From positions 1 to 11,907 of the forward strand of contig JAFPXW010000224.1 in the NCBI GenBank assembly GCA_017394565.1: 11,907 nucleotides of DNA, written 5' to 3'. Below the pieces are notes generated by a model. That model saw only the letters and a program-made list of their open reading frames with translations, was not told the DNA's origin and searched no databases. This stretch comes from Oscillospiraceae bacterium. Its GTDB lineage: Bacteria > Bacillota > Clostridia > Oscillospirales > Ruminococcaceae. Made by a program: the position numbers and the translations under genes. Numbering within the stretch: the stretch's first letter is position 1; each line of letters opens with the position of its first letter. This document shows positions 1 through 8,000 of the stretch, piece after piece.

Positions 1-1920
1 AAGACGCTGATGCAGGAGGGCAAGCCCAACGAGTACCCCTACCTCGAGATCGAGCGTCTGGGCGGCGCGGACATCAAGGATACCCTCGGACACTACGCAA
101 AGCGCCTGGCGACGCTGGATCTCGCGCATCAGGCGAATTATCAGGCACGCCAGAACCAGATGCTGGCTGACCAGCCGTGGAGCTGGAACCAGATCTTTAC
201 GGTGCTGGAGGAAACCAAGCAGGGAAGCGGTTATTACACCGTTCCGACCGAACGCGCACCGCAGCAGTTCGGCGTGAATATCATCCCCCTCGAAACGACC
301 GGCGACAGCATCTCTGTCAAGCTTGACGGTCTGACCAATGTCAAGGGCGCTGACTGGAGAGCCTGCATCGCTGTCGAGATGCAGGACGGCACGACCAAGT
401 ATTCTGACCTCTTTAAGGCCGGGGAGAGCATGGAGATGGGGATGCCGAAGAGCGCGCTCAAGGCGTATCTCGTTGTCACCGCAACGCCGGATTCCGATAC
501 CTGGCAGCAGGTCGGCGTGCCGTGGGCTTACGGTGAGGGTGAATTTGACGAGAACCATGTGCCGTTCCTCTCCAAGACACGCTATCCGTATGCGGTTTCC
601 ATTCAGGGGGCGACCGTTCAGCAGAAGTATGACACCGGCGTTCGCGGTCATGCACATTCCAATGGCGGCGGATTTGTCGCAGATTCGGCAAGTGTTGCAG
701 ACACGGTCTACGTTGCACCGAATGCACAGGTACTCGGCAGAGCAACGGTTTCCGGCAATGCGCGGATCACAGGTCACGCGGTCGTGGCAGGCAATGCGAA
801 AATTTCCGGCAATGCCATCATCGGCGACAGCGCTTGCGTGGCAGGCAATGCATCTGTGACAGACAATGCAAGAGTGCTGGAAAGTGCGCTGGTGACGGAT
901 AATTACACCGTTTCCGGCAATGCGACTGCCAAGGGTACGGCGTTCCTCTATGTGAAGGGCACAGCGGCCGGACAGGCAATGCCGGACGGCGATTATTACG
1001 ATGATTCGAGCAGAACGCTTCAGGCAGGTTCCATGTATGGCTGGACCTCGCCGGACAGCTATGTCAACTCCCGTCCGTACAACGACGGACAGGTCGCAGG
1101 GCTGGAATTCGATGTGGATGCGTCGGCAAATGCGGCGGACAGCTTCACCTCCACCTATGCCGTCACAAAGGGCGCATCGTGGGAAGCCAAGCGCACTTCG
1201 GCGAACGGTGTGCTGACATTTGAGGAAGGGCAGGTCGCTTATGTAGACAGTTCCTATGCGGCACTGCATGATGCGACATACCAGACCGCAGTGCTTATGC
1301 GGCAGGATGGCGATATTTTCAGCTTCGGTACGGATGAAAAGGGCTTGCGTCTGACGACGGACAACGGCGCTTTGTATCTGACCGCGGCGGACGGCACGAA
1401 ATTTGAAACGCTCGAAGCCAAGGACGCTTACGAACGCGGCAAGTGGGCTGTCATTACCGTGACGATCTCCGGCGATCAGGCGACGATCACGGTCAACGGC
1501 GAACAGAAAGCAACCGGCGAAATGACCATTGATCCGGCGGTCGCAGTCACCGATGAAGCAAGCTACACCCTCGGCGGCGGCGGACTTTCGATGGATTATT
1601 TCCGTGTGAATTACAAGGCAGTTGCCGAACCGGAGTACTACTACACCGAGACCGAGGACATCAGCGATGTGGAGATCCCGCACGTCGAGTTCTACTACGG
1701 TGACATGAACCGCGACGGCGAGATCGACGTATTCGATCTGGCACTGTTCAAGAAAGCGCTGGTGCTGGGGTACGGCACAATGGAATTCCAGGCGGCGCAG
1801 GATCTCGACAATGATGGTATGACCGACGTGATCGACCTCATTCTTATGGAAAAATACATCCACGGCATCGCCGCAGAAAGCCGGATCGGAGAAACCTACT
1901 CCGTATATGCCGGCGCATAA
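1..1920 (+). CDS. Secreted dockerin protein with DUF6055/Svx-like, beta-helix and LamG-like regions (5' truncated)
   Basis: The frame is open from the first base, so the gene starts outside the window; the first in-window ATG (base 10) is internal and the signal peptide is not visible. The visible 639 residues fall in order. Nucleotides 1 to about 640 include a PQQFGVNIIPL segment like that near the C-terminus of DUF6055/Svx-AvrXca type secreted proteins (recognised from memory, moderate trust). Nucleotides 679-948 encode about 15 hexapeptides of the GNAxVx kind, a left-handed beta-helix. About 1095-1600 reads as a LamG/concanavalin-like beta sandwich. An acidic Tyr-rich linker leads to a type I dockerin (about 1699-1872) with two calcium loops, DMNRDGEIDVFD and DLDNDGMTDVID. 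Dockerins plug enzymes into cohesins of a cellulosome scaffold, so this is probably an extracellular complex component. No catalytic residues can be assigned from the visible part. The dockerin call is near certain; the rest is tentative. Confidence 0.85.
   Translation, partial: KTLMQEGKPNEYPYLEIERLGGADIKDTLGHYAKRLATLDLAHQANYQARQNQMLADQPWSWNQIFTVLEETKQGSGYYTVPTERAPQQFGVNIIPLETTGDSISVKLDGLTNVKGADWRACIAVEMQDGTTKYSDLFKAGESMEMGMPKSALKAYLVVTATPDSDTWQQVGVPWAYGEGEFDENHVPFLSKTRYPYAVSIQGATVQQKYDTGVRGHAHSNGGGFVADSASVADTVYVAPNAQVLGRATVSGNARITGHAVVAGNAKISGNAIIGDSACVAGNASVTDNARVLESALVTDNYTVSGNATAKGTAFLYVKGTAAGQAMPDGDYYDDSSRTLQAGSMYGWTSPDSYVNSRPYNDGQVAGLEFDVDASANAADSFTSTYAVTKGASWEAKRTSANGVLTFEEGQVAYVDSSYAALHDATYQTAVLMRQDGDIFSFGTDEKGLRLTTDNGALYLTAADGTKFETLEAKDAYERGKWAVITVTISGDQATITVNGEQKATGEMTIDPAVAVTDEASYTLGGGGLSMDYFRVNYKAVAEPEYYYTETEDISDVEIPHVEFYYGDMNRDGEIDVFDLALFKKALVLGYGTMEFQAAQDLDNDGMTDVIDLILMEKYIHGIAAESRIGETYSVYAGA
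679..948 (+). repeat. Hexapeptide repeats encoding a left-handed beta-helix
   Basis: About fifteen consecutive six-residue units (for example APNAQV, SGNARI, AGNAKI, SGNAII, AGNASV, TDNARV) repeat every 18 bp inside the dockerin gene. Asn-Ala precedes an aliphatic residue in most units. Three hexads make one coil, so this gives roughly five coils. In known families such helices are trimeric acyltransferase cores or structural stalks; here, next to a LamG-like domain and with no acyltransferase signature, a structural or ligand-display role is the better inference. Confidence 0.8.
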
Positions 1921-1953
1921 ATCTTAGCCCGCAAGGGGAAAATGAACAAGCAG

Positions 1954-1997
1954 ACCGTCTCTCTCCGTTCGTTCTGGAGAGGGACGGTTTGTTTTTT
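1954..1997 (+). terminator. Rho-independent terminator of the dockerin gene
   Basis: A 13-bp stem (1954-1966 with 1976-1988, one G-U pair) with a 9-nt loop is followed by TTGTTTTTT. It lies 33 bp after the dockerin stop codon. Confidence 0.9.
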
Positions 1998-2007
1998 CAC
2001 AAATAGA

Positions 2008-2037
2008 CATCCCTCCGTGGAAAACCGCGGAGGGATG
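2008..2037 (-). terminator. Hairpin downstream of the TetR gene, probable terminator
   Basis: A 13-bp stem (2008-2020 with 2025-2037, one G-U pair) closes an AAAA (TTTT on the minus strand) tetraloop, 7 bp past the TetR stop codon. On the minus strand it is followed only by TCTATTTGTG, so the U-tract is poor. It may act with the adjacent plus-strand terminator to insulate the convergent genes. Confidence 0.55.
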
Positions 2038-2044
2038 AACTGCG

Positions 2045-2671
2045 TTATTTCGCTTTTTTGGCTTCGCCCTGGTGATCCCGGATGATCATACGGATCGTCT
2101 GGTAGAGGTGCGGCTTGAGGGAGGGGAGGTCGCAGGGATCCTGATAGAGGATCGCCGAATAGCAGGCGCTGGACACCAGCTCCACGATCAGAAAGAGCAT
2201 GATCTCCGGCTCCTTGAATTCGTAAGGCGCTTCGAGCAGCATCGCATTGAATACATCGGCAAAATTGATGTCGTCCTCCGTGATCGGCGTGGTCAGTGCA
2301 GTCTTGAAAATGCCCCAGCTCAGGTTTTTTGCAATAAATGTCAGAAGTGCCTGATTTTCGGCAAGCTGACAGACGATGTTGTCGATGATGAACAGCATCC
2401 TGTCCTCAAATGCCATCGTTTCGTAGTTTTCGGTCTTGCGAAGCTCATGGACAGCCGCGCGGAACAGCTGGCTGGATTTGTGGCAGATGAGCTTGTTGCG
2501 GATGTCGTACTTGTCCTTGAAATATAGATAGAACGTCCCTTTTGCAACGCCGGCTCGTCCGACAATGTCGGAAATAGAGGTCTTGCTGAAGCCCTTTGTG
2601 GTGAAGAATTCAAATGCGGTGTTCAGGAGTGAGCTTTCTTTGTGCCGCTTGTTCACTTCGAGTTTTCCCAC
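2045..2671 (-). CDS. TetR/AcrR-family transcriptional repressor
   Basis: A 208-residue one-component regulator. The N-terminal TetR DNA-binding domain is clear: a first helix (KESSLLNTAFEFFTTKGF) then a helix-turn-helix at about residues 31-50 with the hallmark SDIVGRAGVAKGTFYLYFKDK. The all-helical C-terminal half is the ligand-binding and dimer domain and has no family name I recognise. The GTG at 2671 is chosen as start because AAAGGAG lies 11 nt before it; the ATG at 2692 sits immediately upstream of that Shine-Dalgarno and has none of its own, and an ATG further up would precede the transcript. The gene diverges from the MMPL operon, and inverted repeats lie between them, so it most likely represses that operon and possibly itself. 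Its inducer is unknown; a lipid, envelope-active compound or acyl-CoA would suit the transporter type, but that is inference. Length is normal for the family. Confidence 0.93.
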   Translation of the reverse strand: MGKLEVNKRHKESSLLNTAFEFFTTKGFSKTSISDIVGRAGVAKGTFYLYFKDKYDIRNKLICHKSSQLFRAAVHELRKTENYETMAFEDRMLFIIDNIVCQLAENQALLTFIAKNLSWGIFKTALTTPITEDDINFADVFNAMLLEAPYEFKEPEIMLFLIVELVSSACYSAILYQDPCDLPSLKPHLYQTIRMIIRDHQGEAKKAK

Positions 2672-2682
2672 AGGTGTCAGAT

Positions 2683-2689
2683 CTCCTTT
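2683..2689 (-). promoter_or_regulatory. Ribosome binding site fixing the GTG start of the TetR gene
   Basis: AAAGGAG on the minus strand lies directly after an in-frame ATG (2692) and 11 nt before the GTG at 2671. It argues for initiation at GTG and against the upstream ATG. Confidence 0.65.
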
Positions 2690-2708
2690 CATAAAGATCG
2701 TTTTTCTT

Positions 2709-2737
2709 ATTATACCGCAAAAAACGTAAACTGTCAA
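2709..2737 (-). promoter_or_regulatory. Sigma-A promoter of the TetR gene
   Basis: On the minus strand TTGACA (2737-2732) and TATAAT (2714-2709) are separated by exactly 17 bp, a full consensus match. Transcription would begin near 2702, giving a leader of about 30 nt to the GTG start. The best TetR operator candidate lies 10 bp upstream of the -35 box. Confidence 0.9.
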
Positions 2738-2747
2738 GCATTAAGAT

Positions 2748-2762
2748 ATGACCAATGGTCAT
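2748..2762. promoter_or_regulatory. Candidate TetR operator 1 (perfect inverted repeat)
   Basis: ATGACCA-A-TGGTCAT, two perfect 7-bp half sites around one central base. It lies in the divergent intergenic region, upstream of the TetR -35 box. Binding by the adjacent TetR protein is inferred from position and symmetry. Confidence 0.75.
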
Positions 2763-2800
2763 AATTTTTCACTGTCAAATCTGTACAAACTGCCGAAAAT

Positions 2801-2815
2801 CTGACTGTCGGTCAT
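2801..2815. promoter_or_regulatory. Candidate TetR operator 2
   Basis: CTGACTGTCGGTCAT matches operator 1 at 10 of 15 positions and keeps the TGAC...GGTCAT core. Its centre is 53 bp from that of operator 1, close to five helical turns. Confidence 0.5.
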
Positions 2816-2833
2816 TTATTTTGAGAAAAGCTA

Positions 2834-2848
2834 TTGACTCTTGGTCAT
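2834..2848. promoter_or_regulatory. Candidate TetR operator 3, over the transporter -35 box
   Basis: TTGACTCTTGGTCAT matches operator 1 at 11 of 15 positions. The first six bases are also the -35 element of the transporter promoter, so occupancy would block RNA polymerase directly. Its centre is 33 bp from operator 2, about three helical turns. Confidence 0.6.
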
Positions 2849-2862
2849 TTTTGTAATATACT
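2834..2862 (+). promoter_or_regulatory. Sigma-A promoter of the MMPL/heptad operon
   Basis: TTGACT (2834-2839), a 17-bp spacer and TATACT (2857-2862), each hexamer one base from consensus. Transcription would begin near 2869, giving a leader of about 49 nt. The -35 and most of the spacer are covered by operator 3. Confidence 0.82.
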
Positions 2863-2878
2863 ATAGAAAACAGCAAAA

Positions 2879-2893
2879 ATGACCGCTGTTCAG
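2879..2893. promoter_or_regulatory. Possible fourth operator, just downstream of the start site
   Basis: ATGACCGCTGTTCAG matches operator 1 at 11 of 15 positions, with an intact left half and a degenerate right half. It would lie about 10-25 bp into the transcript. Weak on its own. Confidence 0.3.
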
Positions 2894-2917
2894 TTTAGAA
2901 CGAAAGGATATGATACC

Positions 2918-5035
2918 ATGCTGAAATTTGGCGAATGGGTTGTGAAGTATAAAGTGCTGATCCTCGTGATCTCGCTTGCATTGTTGATTCCGGCAGCGTT
3001 CGGATACCTCAATACCCGTGTGAATTATGACATTCTTTCCTACCTGCCGACCGATCTGGAAACGATGCAGGGACAGGATATCTTAAAGGAGGAATTCGGC
3101 AAGGGCGGCTTCTCGTTCGTGGTCGTCGAGGGAATGCCCGACAAGGACGTTGCCAAGGTCCGCGCATCTCTGGAGGAAGTAGACGGCGTGGCGGAAGTCC
3201 TCTGGTACGACAGCCTTGCTGACATTTCCGTCCCGAAGGAAGTCCTTCCGCAGAAGGTGTATGACTTCTTCAATTCTGGCGACACCACGCTGATGGTCGT
3301 GTTCTTCGAGGATACAACATCCGCGGACAGCACGATGGCGGCAATTGATGAAATGCGCGAGATCACCTCGAAGCAGTGCTTCATCTCCGGCATGAGCGCC
3401 ATCACCACCGACATGAAGCACCTCTCCGACAGCGAAACCATCCTCTATGCGGTCATCGCCGTGATCCTGACCAGCATTGTGCTGGCGATCACGATGGACA
3501 GCTTCCTGATCCCGGTGTTCTTCATGATCAGCATCGGTCTGGCGATCGCATGGAATCTCGGCTCGAATTTCTTCTTCGGTGAGATCTCCTTCCTGACGCA
3601 GGCGCTGTGTCTGGTGCTGCAATTGGGCGTCACGATGGACTATTCCATCTTCCTGTGGCATAGCTACAAGGAGATGCAGACGCAGTACACCGACCGCAAT
3701 GAAGCGATGGCACACGCCATTGCCTCCACGATCACTTCTGTGGTCAGCTCCTCGTTTACGACGGTGGCAGGTTTTCTGGCGATGTGCTTTATGAGCTTCA
3801 CGCTGGGACTTGACCTCGGCATCGTCATGGCCAAGGGCGTTGTCTTCGGCGTCATCGCGTGCGTTACCGTTCTTCCGGCGATGATCCTCATCTTCGAGAA
3901 AGCCATCCTCAAGACCTCCCACCGCGATTTCCTGCCGGAATTTCATAAAGTACCGGCATTCATCACGAATCATTTCGCACTGTTCCTGACCATCGGTCTG
4001 GTGCTGCTGTTCCCGGCGGTGTTCGGCAACGGGAATTATGACGTGTACTACAACCTCGACAGCACACTTCCGGCAACGCTGGACAGCGTGATCGCCAATG
4101 ACAAGCTCTCCGAGGAGTACAACATGAACAGTACCCATATGCTGCTGGTGGACAGCTCCCTCGATGCCAAGGAATGCGCCAAGATGCTCCGCGAAATGAA
4201 GCAGGTGGACGGCGTATCGTTCACACTCAGCCTGAATTCCATCGTCGGCGAGGCGATCCCGGAGGAGATCATTCCGGAACGCATGACGGATGCGCTGAAA
4301 AGCGGCGATTATCAGCTCATGATGATCGGTTCGGAATACAAGGTCGCATCGGATGAAGTCAATGCGCAGGTCGCAGCCCTCAATGACATCGTGAAGCGTT
4401 ACGATGCGGACGGCTTGCTGATCGGTGAAGCACCGGCGACGAAAGACCTGATCGAGATCACCGCACACGACTTCAAGGTCGTATCGGTGCTGTCGATGGC
4501 AGTCATCTTCGTCATCATCCTGCTGACCTTCCGCAGCATCACACTTCCGGTGATCCTGGTTTCCGTTATTGAGCTGGCCATCATGATCAACCTCGGACTG
4601 AGCTACTACATCGGCGATTCGCTGCCGTTTATCGCATCGGTCGTCATCGGCACGATCCAGCTTGGTGCGACAGTCGATTATGCGATCCTCATGACCACCC
4701 GTTACAAGGCGGAGCGTTCCTCCGGCAAGGATAAGCACGATTCCATCGGCATCGCGCTCCAGACTTCCATGAAGTCCGTCATCGTATCCGCGCTGGGATT
4801 CTTTGCGGCAACGATCGGCGTGGCGTTTGTTTCCAAGATCGGCATGATCTCCTCGCTGTGTATGCTGCTGGCACGCGGCGCTCTGATCTCGATGGTCGTG
4901 GTGCTGACTGTCCTGCCGTCGATGTTCATGCTGCTGGATCCGGTCATCTGCAAGACCAGCGCAGGCTTCCTGCCGAAGTCCGAAAATAACAAGAACAACA
5001 ACAATTCCACGCTGTCCCCTGCGGTACAGCATTGA
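2918..5035 (+). CDS. MMPL/RND-superfamily transporter
   Basis: A 705-residue polytopic membrane protein with the duplicated RND plan. Each half has one membrane helix (about 12-28 and 353-369), a large extracytoplasmic loop (about 30-172 and 371-515), then a bundle of helices. The fourth helix of each half carries the conserved proton-relay pair of MMPL proteins: GVTMDY with Asp241-Tyr242 and GATVDY with Asp587-Tyr588. This family uses the proton gradient to move lipids, lipid-linked molecules or hydrophobic compounds across or out of the membrane; the substrate here is not predictable. The C-terminal tail is Asn-rich and probably disordered. The ATG at 2918 is chosen because AAAGGA lies 9 nt upstream; the earlier in-frame ATG at 2879 is only about 10 nt into the inferred transcript and has no ribosome binding site. 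The heptad-repeat gene follows 62 bp later without a terminator, so the two are co-transcribed under the TetR-controlled promoter. Confidence 0.93.
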   Translation: MLKFGEWVVKYKVLILVISLALLIPAAFGYLNTRVNYDILSYLPTDLETMQGQDILKEEFGKGGFSFVVVEGMPDKDVAKVRASLEEVDGVAEVLWYDSLADISVPKEVLPQKVYDFFNSGDTTLMVVFFEDTTSADSTMAAIDEMREITSKQCFISGMSAITTDMKHLSDSETILYAVIAVILTSIVLAITMDSFLIPVFFMISIGLAIAWNLGSNFFFGEISFLTQALCLVLQLGVTMDYSIFLWHSYKEMQTQYTDRNEAMAHAIASTITSVVSSSFTTVAGFLAMCFMSFTLGLDLGIVMAKGVVFGVIACVTVLPAMILIFEKAILKTSHRDFLPEFHKVPAFITNHFALFLTIGLVLLFPAVFGNGNYDVYYNLDSTLPATLDSVIANDKLSEEYNMNSTHMLLVDSSLDAKECAKMLREMKQVDGVSFTLSLNSIVGEAIPEEIIPERMTDALKSGDYQLMMIGSEYKVASDEVNAQVAALNDIVKRYDADGLLIGEAPATKDLIEITAHDFKVVSVLSMAVIFVIILLTFRSITLPVILVSVIELAIMINLGLSYYIGDSLPFIASVVIGTIQLGATVDYAILMTTRYKAERSSGKDKHDSIGIALQTSMKSVIVSALGFFAATIGVAFVSKIGMISSLCMLLARGALISMVVVLTVLPSMFMLLDPVICKTSAGFLPKSENNKNNNNSTLSPAVQH

Positions 5036-5097
5036 TTGAAAATCATTCGACCTACAAAATGTTTTGATCTGATATGATAGAAAAGGAGTGCATTGTT

Positions 5098-8000
5098 ATG
5101 AAATCCTATCTGAAAATGACTGCTTGTATTCTCGCGGTTGCCATTTCTGCCGGCGTGACCGGCACCTGTGCCTATACCTCCAGAAAGAACGCATCCGCCA
5201 TGGACACGTCCATCGTGGACACGAATGCCCTGCCGGCAGAGGGTACCGCCGCGGAATCCGCACCGGCAGCCCGTGCCGCCGCAGACGGCAGTACATTCAA
5301 AGATGAAACCGTCTACGTCCTGTGCAACAGTGATGCCAGCCCGCGCGAGGTCATCGTCAGCGATTGGCTGAAAAATCCGCAGGCGCTTTCCACACTGGCG
5401 GATACTTCCAGCCTGACGGACATCGAGAATGTCAAGGGCGACGAGGCTTACAACGGCATGAGCTGGAATGCAGGCGGCGCGGATATTTACTACAAGGGCA
5501 AATCTCACAGCGAACTGCCGGTCGATGTCACGCTGACCTATACACTGGACGGTCAGAAAATGTCTGCTGATGCCATGAAGGGCAAAAGCGGTCATCTCGT
5601 GATGGAGTGGACTTACACCAACAAGCAGTTTGAGACCAGGACGGTTGCCGGAAAGAAACGCCAGATCTGCGTACCGTTCATGGCGGCATCCACCGCGATC
5701 CTGAACAATGACATCTTCCAGAATGTGGAAGTCACCAACGGCAGAGTCATTTCTGACGGCGAGAAGCTGATCGTGGTCGGCATGGCATTCCCGGGACTTT
5801 CGGATAGCCTGGGGCTTGACGAAATGAAGGACATCGACGTGAATGTACCGGATCATTTCACGATCGAGTGCGACGTGCAGAACTTCAAGATGGACAGCTC
5901 TGTGACGGTCGTTTCCAATGAAATTTTCAGCGAGATGGATCTGGACAAAACCGCCGATCTCGACGACCTCGAAGAAAAGCTGAACAAGCTCAATGACGCG
6001 GCAGGCGAACTCTGCGACGGTACACAGGCACTTTATGACGGTATCTGCGACCTTTCTGACGGCACGGGCGACCTGAAGGACGGCGTGCAGAAGCTGTACG
6101 ACGGCGCAGGAGAATTGCAGACAGGTGCGAAAACGCTCGGCGACGGCGCTTCCAAGCTGTCTGCCGGTGCGCAGACGGTGGCAGGCGGCACGAATGACCT
6201 GTACAACGGCATCATTTCCGCCAAGGACGGCTCCGCAAAGCTGTTCGGCGGTTTCGGTCAGGTGCAGGACGGCTCGAAGGCGCTTGCGGATGGCATCGGT
6301 TCTGCAAAGGACGGTGCGGCACAGCTGGACGGCGGATTGTTCCAGGTGGCTGACGGTTCCGGCAAACTCGTGGCAGGCTTCTCGCAGGTCACGGACGGCG
6401 CAAGCCAACTTGACGAGGGCATTGCGTCCGCCAAGGACGGCGCCAAGGCGCTTTCTGACGGTATCGCACAGGCAGCCGACGGCAGCACTGCATTGACCGA
6501 GGGCTTTGCACAGGTCAGGGAGGGGGCAAAATCCCTCGATACCGGCATCGGCTCGGCTAAGGACGGCGCGAAGGGATTGCAGGACGGCATCGCACAGGCA
6601 GCCGACGGCAGTCAGGCACTGGTGGAAGGCTTTGCGAAAGTCAACGCAGGCACGAGCCAGCTTGGTGAGGGAACAGATGCGTTCGGCAAGGGTATGGAAA
6701 CCCTGACCGCCGGTTCCGCACAGCTCAAAGCAGGTTCGGAAGCACTGGCGACCGGTGCGGATCAGCTTTCCGCAGGTGCAGGGCAGATCAGCGAGAATAC
6801 CGCGACACTGTCCGAGGGGATCGCGTCCGCTAAGGCTGGCGCAGATCAGCTTTCCGAGGGTTCTGAATCCCTGACAGAAGGTCTGTCCCAGGTCAGTGAT
6901 GGCATCGACACCGCCGGTACGTCCCTGAAAACCACCATCACAGCCAATCAGCAGATCCTCGCGGCGCTCGAAGCTGCTTACAAGCAGGCGCCCTCGCAGG
7001 AACTCGGTGCGGCCGTGGAGGGGCTGAAACAGACCATCGCCGCACAGCAGCAGATCGAAGCTTCCCTGGAGGAGGGCGGTGCGCTCAAGGACGGTGTGAC
7101 GGCACTCCAGACCGGTGCGGATACCCTCCAGACTGGCATCGGCAGTCTGTCCGAAGGTCTTGGTGCAGCCGATGAAGGCGGCAAGGCACTCGCCGGCGGT
7201 ACGGCAAAACTGTATGCTTCCTCTCAGGAACTCAGCACCGGTGCGCACAGCGTTTCCGATGGCGCGGCAGAGCTGGACGGCGGCATCAGCAAGCTTTCTG
7301 ACGGCGGCAAGGAACTGGTCGGCGGTCTGGAATCGCTGGTTTCCGGCATTGCACAGCTTTCGGACGGCGCATCGCAGCTTAACACCGGCATGGGACAGCT
7401 CAAGACCGGTTCGGAAGCCCTGACAGCCGGTATGGGGCAGCTTTCGGAGGGGAGCACAGCCCTCGGCGGCGGCATCGGTCAGCTTTCTGACGGCGCTGAC
7501 AAGCTGGACGCCGGTATGGGACAGCTCAGAACCGGTTCGGAGGAACTCTCCGGCGGCATGGAACAGCTTTCCACCGGCAGTAAGGCGCTCGGCGGCGGTA
7601 TTGCGCAGCTTTCCGACGGTGCGGCGGCACTGGATACCGGCATCGCACAGCTCAAAACCGGCAGCACCTCGCTTCTGGACGGCATGGATGCCCTCTGGAC
7701 GGGCGGTCAGAGCCTGAACGACGGCATCGGGCAGCTTTCGGACGGTGCCGGTGCGCTGGATGCAGGTCTGGGGCAGCTTTCGGACGGCGGCAAGAGCCTC
7801 GCAGACGGCACCAGGACGCTGTCAGATTCTTCCAAACAGCTTTCCGACGGTGCGGCGAAGCTTTCCAATGGCGCAGGTGCGCTGTATGACGGCATTACGA
7901 CGCTCCACGACGGCAGTGAGGATCTCATCGGCGGTGTGGCCAAGCTCAAGGACGGTGCAGAGGAGCTCAACGACGGAATGCATGAGTTCAAGGCGGACGG

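Noticed and set aside
2879..2917. Earlier ATG for the MMPL gene
   Set aside because: It is only about 10 nt from the inferred transcript start and has no ribosome binding site, while the ATG at 2918 has AAAGGA at 9 nt and gives a normal N-terminal membrane helix.
3083..5032. 649-codon open frame on the minus strand inside the MMPL gene
   Set aside because: The translation is dominated by His, Asp, Arg and Gln, the usual antisense shadow of a GC-biased membrane protein. It has no recognisable domain and its codon use is implausible.
5098..5180. Lipoprotein signal on the heptad protein
   Set aside because: A cysteine follows the hydrophobic stretch (VTGTC), but the preceding residues do not fit the usual lipobox, so an ordinary signal peptide or anchor is preferred.
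4702..7248. 848-codon open frame on the minus strand across the MMPL and heptad genes
   Set aside because: It lies antisense to two clearly real genes and has low-complexity Cys/Arg/Leu-rich translation. Absence of stops follows from the repetitive, G/C-biased codons of the heptads.
6295..7809. CRISPR-like regular spacing
   Set aside because: The periodicity is 126 bp with no conserved repeat/unique spacer pattern, and it encodes protein heptads in frame throughout.
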